Source: Perognathus longimembris pacificus
Lineage: Eukaryota; Chordata; Mammalia; Rodentia; Heteromyidae
Assembly: GCF_023159225.1 (NCBI RefSeq)
Contig: NC_063170.1
Span: forward strand, 59,154,208-59,218,207
DNA: 64,000 bases
Direction: 5' to 3'
The translations under genes were made by a program, and so were the position numbers. Below, piece after piece: positions 58,171 through 64,000 of the stretch (within the stretch, counting starts at the first letter, position 1; each line of letters begins with the position of its first letter). The notes under the pieces were generated by a model. The model saw only the letters and a list, made by a program, of their open reading frames with translations, searched no databases and had not been told where the DNA came from.

Positions 58171-59345
58171 AGAAAGAAAGAAGAAAAAAAAAACAGGACG
58201 AAAAATGTTCATTCTGGCATGGACCACCAAATCTGGGCTCAAGAAATAAATACAAATCATATTTCAAGGTTGTTTCAAAGATACTACCTATCTCATTAAA
58301 ACAAATTGTTAACAATGGGAGTTTCTTGAGCCATTGCATATAATTTACACAGTGCCCATGTCTAAGATGCATGTGCTAATTCTAAAGAAACAGCCATGGC
58401 TCACCAGCCCTGTTACATAAGGTAGTAAAACATAGCTGTTCTGCGCACATCCCTTATACCACACTGTCAACTGAGCACCTCAATGTTTCGCAACTCTTTC
58501 CTTCAGTGATAATAAAAGGCTTTTCCTTCCATTAGGTATCTAAATTAAGTCAAATGGTGGGCCTCTAAGTCCTTTTGTAGGAGGCACCGAAGTCTTGAAA
58601 TGCTTATCTTCTGAGCACTCAAGTTAAAGGCAGGCGGGTTTATGTCCCCTGCAGAGCCCCGGGACCCTGCTGGCTTGGCCAGACTGTGAAAATAAGCTTC
58701 CAATGACCAAATGCAACTGCAACTTTAAAAGTAGGAACCAGACCAGACACAACAAACCACAGTGTAGTCAGCCTCGCTTGTCATAATTCATGTGTGTGGA
58801 ATTCAACTGTGAAAGCATTCACAGAGCTCGCAGCTTCCTCCAGTGGGCGGGCATTCCACGCGGAATGTCACATCTTGAAAAGCTGCTGATAAGCCCCTCC
58901 TGATTACCAGTCTACAAGTTGCCCCATTCATAATAATTTTAAAAGATCAATTCCAACCTCTAAATGTCTCTGTTTGTGCCACCCAATCCCCAACAATGCG
59001 AGCAAATGGCAATATATGTCATAAACACCCAGGTTATATACATATAGTGGACTTGCAGCCTTGGCTTAACACTGGGCTAGTTCTGGGTTTCTTCTTATCA
59101 TTTCTACATTATTCTTCTCCATTTTGCTGGCCTACATAATGATCACTTAGAGCAATCTCTTTGCTTCTGAAAAACAATTTCATTATGGTTCGATGAGTCA
59201 AAAACATAATTCTTACACATCTTTTTAAAAGAGAGACTTAAATGGATAAATATATACATGTACAGGTTTCAAACACAGAAAAATGTAATAACCCAATTAG
59301 TGTATCTTTTTTTTTTTTAAGGAAATGAAGTCTAACAAAATAAAG
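58171..59345. other. SINE-free block with paired TEAD-like sites
   Basis: Unique sequence containing CATTCC-ACGC-GGAATG at 58852-58867 (listed separately). No exon recognised. Confidence 0.5.
58852..58867. promoter_or_regulatory. Inverted TEAD-type motif pair
   Basis: CATTCC and its reverse complement GGAATG face each other over ACGC. GGAATG is the core TEAD (MCAT) motif. The inner TTCC-N4-GGAA also fits a STAT/BCL6-type palindrome. Motif evidence only. Confidence 0.3.
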
Positions 59346-59572
59346 GCCAGGCACCGCTGGCTCACGCTGGTAATCCTAGCTTCTCAGGAGGAGGAGGAGG
59401 TCTGAGGATCAAGGTTCAAAGCCAGCTTGAGCAAGAGAGTTCATGAGACTCTTACCTCCAATTAACTACCAAAAAAGCTAGAAGTAGAGATGTGGCTCAA
59501 GTGGGGGAGTGCTAGTGTTGAGAACAAAAGCTCCGGGACAACACTCAGGGCCTAGAGTTTTAGCCCCAGGAC
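59346..59572 (+). mobile_element. B1-headed dimeric SINE
   Basis: GCACCGCTGGCTCACGCTGG, AGCTTCTCAGGAGGAGGAGG, TTACCTCCAATTAACTACC and GAGTGCTAGTGTTGAG. Confidence 0.88.
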
Positions 59573-59574
59573 CA

Positions 59575-59606
<32 letters not shown>

Positions 59607-59627
59607 GCACGCACGCGCGCACGTGCC
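59573..59627. repeat. (CA)n-(CGCA)n-(CG) microsatellite
   Basis: The SINE tail continues into (CA)n, then CGCA units and a GCGCGC core. This alternating purine-pyrimidine tract is Z-DNA-prone and locally CpG-rich. Confidence 0.93.
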
Positions 59628-59668
59628 TCATCTTTAGGCCAGATACCATGGTGATGCAAACAGCTACC

Positions 59669-59760
59669 ATGGGCTAGGAATGTGGTAGAGTGCTTGCCTA
59701 GCACACATGGAGCTCTGGGTTCAATTCCTTGGTACCACATAAATAAAATAAAAAATAAAG
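59669..59760 (+). mobile_element. ID SINE
   Basis: GGGCTAGGAATGTGGTAGAG, TGCTTGCCTAGCACACATGG and B-box-like GGTTCAATTCC with an (AAAT)n tail. Monomer. Confidence 0.85.
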
Positions 59761-59764
59761 AAAA

Positions 59765-59995
59765 CAGCTGACACTTCTTCAACATTTCCTTTGTGCCAAG
59801 CTCAGTGCTCAGCCCTTGACATGTAATTTCTCATCTGCTTCCTCACCCCAATGCCCCGATGGAGGCTTAAGACTTATGCAAACCAGGAGTCTGTGTCTAA
59901 GGGATGTGGAGTCACCCGCTCAGAGTCACAGAGCGATCAAGTGGAGGAGCCTGGAGTTGAACTTGGTTCAAACTGTGCTATATTGCCTCCCAGTG
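59765..59995 (-). mobile_element. MIR
   Basis: TTTGTGCCAAGCTCAGTGCT, TTTCTCATCTGCTTCCTCAC, AGAGTCACAGAGCGATCAAG and GGAGTTGAACTTGGTTC fit the reverse MIR. A 148-codon frame crosses this MIR and is not a gene. Confidence 0.65.
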
Positions 59996-60734
59996 GTGCC
60001 TCAGAGACAAAAATCTACCTCCTGGTTAAGGCCCTACATCCTGAGCTCCATACCCAGACGACCTCTTCTTTTGACTGACAGACTGCACAGCCTAGGCCCC
60101 ATCTCAGGAGATCAAGATCAGAAACAGTCTGCAAGCTCGGGGAAAACGGAAGGAGCTCAAATTCAACCCCTTCATCCTCTACCTGGCTGGTCGTACGTGA
60201 CTCTAATGGTCCCAGACTCTAGAGGACCTAAGCTGAGGCCCATTCAGGTAGCACATACTTAACAGAAAAGCAATGCAGGCCGCTCTCCTTTCCAGAAGAC
60301 AACTCAACTTTTTCTGTGTGTTAGGAGATTCAGAGAAGGATTACAATGCAAAAGAAAGAAAGCAAAGACAGTAGATGATCTGTCTTCAAGTATTTCTTCA
60401 AACAGTGGCTGGTCACTGCCCAGTAGAGCAGGAAAAAAACTGACATGGTGCCAAGTGGCTCTAGCTCTATTTTCTATGTTGCCCTGTGGGTTGGTTTCAA
60501 GCTCTCTGTGACCCACAGCTTCCTGTGGGTGCATGGACTTAGCATCCCTGGACAGCAAAGGTCAGGAGAGAATGCCCAGCACCAGGAAAATAGCAGTTTT
60601 CAGAGATAAATTCAGTTATCTCCTTAACAGGGGTCCTTGGAACCCATGGCCCCCAGGAGGGTTCCAGAATAACTAGAAAGTCAGAGTTAGGAAATTAAAA
60701 AATAAAAATCTACTCAGGCAATAATGAACTAGGC
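59996..60734. other. Unique non-coding sequence
   Basis: No feature recognised. Confidence 0.5.
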
Positions 60735-61640
60735 ATTCGCAACTCCTCCGGGCCCCAGTCCAACACTGCTCTTACAGACCTGGGTATCAACCTGACTCCC
60801 AGCCTGTCCTGTGAGATGTCACTAGGTATTTCACACTTAGCCCGTCCAGAACTCACCCACAGCTCCCCACCAGACCAGGCTCCATCCACATCTTTAACTA
60901 CTGTCTAGTCAGGCTCACGTCAATCATCTTTAGAGTCAATATGGCCTCACATCTTTCTCTCAAGCCCTAACTAACTCTACTGTGGAAGAAGTCCCAGGTA
61001 GCTGTGCCAATAGAACAGATCTAAGATGCTATCACTTCTCCCCAATTCCTGACCACAGAGCACCACCACCATTCCCACCCCCTCCGAGCAGTGCACAAGT
61101 CCCCTGCTCCTTTCTTCATCTATGCATGACGGAGCAGGGATGGGTACCAACCAGGACACTCAATCGAATGCCAAGTCCTTCTGCTGTGTTACCTGGCAGC
61201 TTCACAGCCCACCACCACCACACACCCTGGCTCACTTCTCTGAATGCAAGGTATGTCTTCCACCATAGGGCCTTTGCATTCACTGTTCCCTCTACCTGGA
61301 ACTTTCTACAGAGCTAACTTCACTGCCTCCTTCCAGATTTTGCTCAAATAATAACCCTGTATATAAAGAGACCTGTCTGGCCATAGTATCCAATGCACGA
61401 CTCTCTCTCTCTCCCCTCCCCACACATATCCTCAATGCGACTCTTCTCTTGCACACCCCACCTAACAAGCGAAATCATTTGCCATTATGTCTGTTACCAT
61501 CCTTTCTCTCACTCCTGTGACAGAGAACCAGCACCAGAGGCTTGGTCTGTTTGCTTCATTCATTTATCACTCAAGTCAAGAACAGCATGGGGCACGCAAT
61601 CAGTGCCTGAGACACACTTGGGGAGTGAATCACTGAACAG
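60735..61640 (+). mobile_element. L2 LINE, 3' region
   Basis: AGGGCCTTTGCATTCACTGT, TCCCTCTACCTGGAACTTTC, CCTCCTTCCAGATTTTGCTC and the later GTGACAGAGAACCAGCACC with GCACGCAATCAGTGCC are the familiar L2 3'-end phrases. The upstream part from 60735 is weaker. A 177-codon frame (61393-61926) lies partly in it and is chance. Confidence 0.65.
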
Positions 61641-61925
61641 ATCCCAATCATTCATTCCCGCCCAGAGGAACGGATGCTCTGAAAGGCATTCTCCCAAAGA
61701 AAGTGAAGTGGGGAGTGACTCAACAAGCACTGGCTTTTGTACCACACAGAGCAGATCCCAGCAAACAAATTCTGCCCAGCACAGCCTCAGAATTCATTTC
61801 ACCTGCACCACCCTAAGACAAAACCAAAAAAACTCAGTGTGTGCCCTCAAAAATTTAGGTGTCGTCAAGGTTACATTAAGACGCCAGTCACGTAGGAGGG
61901 GATTAGAAATGGAACCCATAACTTG
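61641..61925. other. Unique non-coding sequence
   Basis: No feature recognised apart from the end of the chance frame. Confidence 0.45.
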
Positions 61926-62113
61926 AGGGAATGGATGGGGTTGGGAAAGATGAGGGAAAATGATGGAAGGGGTAATATTGATCAAGATTCATTATACCCA
62001 TAATCTGATTGGTTGGATTGACACTTCTTTATACAACTACTTGAAGACAATAATAATAATAATAATAATAATAACAACAATAATAATAACTTTTTAAAAA
62101 AAAAAAAAAAGAG
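61926..62113 (+). mobile_element. L1 3'-terminal fragment with (AAT)n tail
   Basis: GATGAGGGAAAATGATGGAA, GGTAATATTGATCAAGATTC and CTTTATACAACTACTTGAAG are followed by an (AAT)n array (62049-62090) and an A run. Same 3' end family as 52555. Confidence 0.75.
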
Positions 62114-62159
62114 AGCACTCAGACCTGGAGGAACCACTCTCCTAAACAAGAGATGGGAC

Positions 62160-62345
62160 TAAAGGACAGAGACTCTCCTTTTCATCTGTCTACCATCAGC
62201 TACATGGAGACCTGGAGACCCCCAAGCTCTACTTTTAAGGAATTCTCCTTAACAGCAGAGAACAACCTAGAGGTACATTCCTGTTGTTATAAATTACCCA
62301 GGCTGAGGCATTTTATTACAGCAGCATAAATGGAATGACAAACTC
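62160..62345 (+). mobile_element. MaLR-type LTR 3' end, diverged
   Basis: TTATAAATTACCCAGGCTGA and GGCATTTTATTACAGCAGCA are the 3'-end signature of MLT/MST-type LTRs. The left part is weak and its boundary approximate. Confidence 0.5.
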
Positions 62346-63744
62346 ATCTCCCTTTCCCCTCACTAACAACATAACCAGACCTAAGACAGGGAAAAACCAC
62401 AGCTCAAACGTGTGAAACTGGTGCTGAATTCAAACTGATTAGATTGGCAGCAGGCAACTTTTAAGTATGGGGCTAGCCATCTTGAATCCTCAGCCATGCT
62501 TCTTTCTAACACCTCTCTCATGCAATCAAAGTGCCCCCCAGAAAGTCCTGTTGAAGGTTTCTGTGGGGACCAACACCATTTTTTTTATCTTAAGTTCACA
62601 TTTCCAATGCCATTTTATTTCTGCTTGTTGTTTTACGTTCAGACGTGATTAAATTTAAAAAGAAACGTTCAACTAAATGGTATACACATTTCCCTTTGAT
62701 CAAAAATTTACACAGAAAAAAAAAGAAACAACCCTGCATATTTATACAGCTGAGCTGGCGAGTCACTGGAACCACATTTGCAGGGTAACAGTCATTCCCA
62801 AGCTTTTATTAGTTACTGTAATGACTGGAGACATGGGTCATCAAAATGCCTTTGCCAGAACCAATCTAACATTACTGCGAAGTCCCATTGTGAAATTAAA
62901 GAGGTCTAGGAAGGCAAAGAGGAAGGGAGGAGGAGAGAAGGAGAAAAGTCCTACAAGAACACAAAGTTGGGAAGAGAGAGGCATATACCCCAAATTATAT
63001 AGCACTCACCTCTCCCACTTCAGCTCCAGAACACAATATATTTTACTAGTGTAGTGAGTCCCAGGGGCAGATAATCAAATGACGAAAACAAAGCCAAACA
63101 ATAATCACCAAAAAGTACTATCTTTTAAAGGAATGAAAGGAGAGTTAGGATACCTTCTGGTCTCTAATATTTAAAGTGTATTTTGTTTGCAGCCAAGAGC
63201 AGACTAGAATGGCCAATGTAGTTCATTTGTAATTTCTGGAGTAGGGTTTGTTTAATGAAACTTTCATTAAGTATACTTATAAAAGAGGGGTGGTAAATAA
63301 ATACACTCCATTATCCAGGTTTGGATCCTGAATTGGACAAAAATACCAGCTTAAAAAAAGGCTATATTGGGATATTGGGAGAAAATAGGCAGTGTCATTT
63401 TCTCCAATAGGCTTCTTGATTTGGTTGCGGTAGTGGTTTATACAACAGAATAGCCTTGTTAGCAGTAAATGTACATGGAAGTATTTTATAGTGAAGGAGT
63501 TTAAGGTTTCAAACTTACTCTTAAGATTAAGAAAAATTATATGCAAATTTATGTGTGTGGTTCTATGCGTGTGTATCTGAGAATCTGAGAGACGGGGCAG
63601 GGGAAAGATAGCGTGATGAACAAATGAAATCAAGTGTAAGTAACTAATCAATCTGGCCAAAAACGGTGAGGCAATCCTTGTGTTAAGATTTCAAAATTGA
63701 ATCTGCAATGAATTTGAAAGTAAATCAGCAGAAAAATGACAAGC
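62346..63744. other. Unique non-coding sequence
   Basis: No SINE. Frames of 125 codons (62677-63054) and 127 codons on the minus strand (63277-63660) are AT-rich with no recognisable domain. Confidence 0.45.
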
Positions 63745-63802
63745 GAGGAGTATAGCACAGTGGTGCTTGCATACATGGGGCCTTGAGCTTGGTTCCCACC
63801 CA
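63745..63802 (+). mobile_element. ID SINE remnant
   Basis: GGAGTATAGCACAGTGGTGC, TTGCATACATGGGGCC and GAGCTTGGTTCCCACCCAGC form a shortened ID monomer. It is followed by a purine-rich tail to about 63868. Confidence 0.6.
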
Positions 63803-64000
63803 GCATGAGAGGGAGGATGCTGGGAGTGGAGGAAGAAGCGAGGGAGAGAGAAAAAGAAAAGGAAAAATGAGCTCACACATTGTCTCCTCGTTTCACAGCT
63901 AAAATATAGTACACCTTGGTTATTTTCTAAAAAGTAAAATTAAACAGAATGAGACATCGTCTTCTGCTCACTCATTCATCTAGTCACTCAACCAATGTGT

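Noticed and set aside
59816..60262. 148-codon plus-strand frame
   Set aside because: Starts within a reverse MIR and runs into unique DNA with no recognisable protein.
61393..61926. 177-codon plus-strand frame, the longest in the window
   Set aside because: It lies largely in L2 sequence and shows no domain, hydrophobic pattern or splice context; chance.
1..64000. Search for a multigene system, operon or defence island
   Set aside because: Sequence is mammalian with SINEs, MIR, L1, L2 and LTRs throughout; no bacterial or viral gene cluster is present.

Overview
This 64 kb window is mammalian nuclear DNA, almost certainly from a rodent. It carries B1 (7SL-derived) monomers, ID-type tRNA-derived SINEs, and above all two abundant dimeric SINE types that share one 3' ID-like module. 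One type has a tRNA/ID-like head and the other a B1-like head. That combination is what I know from Geomyoidea (kangaroo rats, pocket mice, pocket gophers). The geomyoid assignment rests on recalled SINE structure, not on a search. No protein-coding exon, tRNA, rRNA, snRNA or CRISPR could be supported. The open reading frames present are short, AUG-initiated by chance, and many run through repeats. The window is best read as intron or intergenic sequence of an AT-rich, repeat-moderate locus.

Layout. Positions 1-6.8 kb are SINE-free and contain an unnamed ~213 bp segment present twice; the second copy is flanked by a perfect 12-bp direct repeat. From 6.8 to 9.15 kb lies a dense repeat cluster with a three-layer nest (SINE, L1 and SINE sharing one target site). 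From 9.15 to 15.0 kb is SINE-free sequence with a small CpG cluster, an ETS-type site and two poly-G tracts. From 15 to 26 kb there are scattered SINEs, MIRs and two composite SINEs. From 26 to 30 kb it is SINE-poor, with a compact AP-1/CRE/X-box motif cluster near 28.6 kb. From 30.5 to 36.5 kb there are young SINE insertions, one inside an older composite SINE, and a 0.2 kb TA-rich hairpin-prone tract. From 36.5 to 46.8 kb there is only one short ID, one MER5-type DNA transposon, a MIR and old LINE debris. At 46.8-47.1 kb is a clean 325-bp solo LTR with a 5-bp target duplication, followed by a head-to-head SINE pair. From 50.4 to 52.8 kb there is a SINE/L1 cluster separated by a forkhead-type motif cluster that includes two perfect 14-bp palindromes. 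From 54 to 64 kb there are SINEs, several long microsatellites (GGA, CA/CG, CCTT, AAT), MIRs, an L2 and L1 3' ends, with one SINE-free 1.2 kb block.

How it fits together. Nothing here encodes a pathway. The informative content is the history of retrotransposition (dated by nesting and target duplications), the modular evolution of the SINEs, and a few motif-dense unique segments that are candidates for cis-regulatory elements. Long SINE-free blocks (0-6.8, 9.15-15.0, 19.1-22.9, 26.2-30.5 and 36.5-41.9 kb) are the places where constraint should be tested by cross-species alignment.
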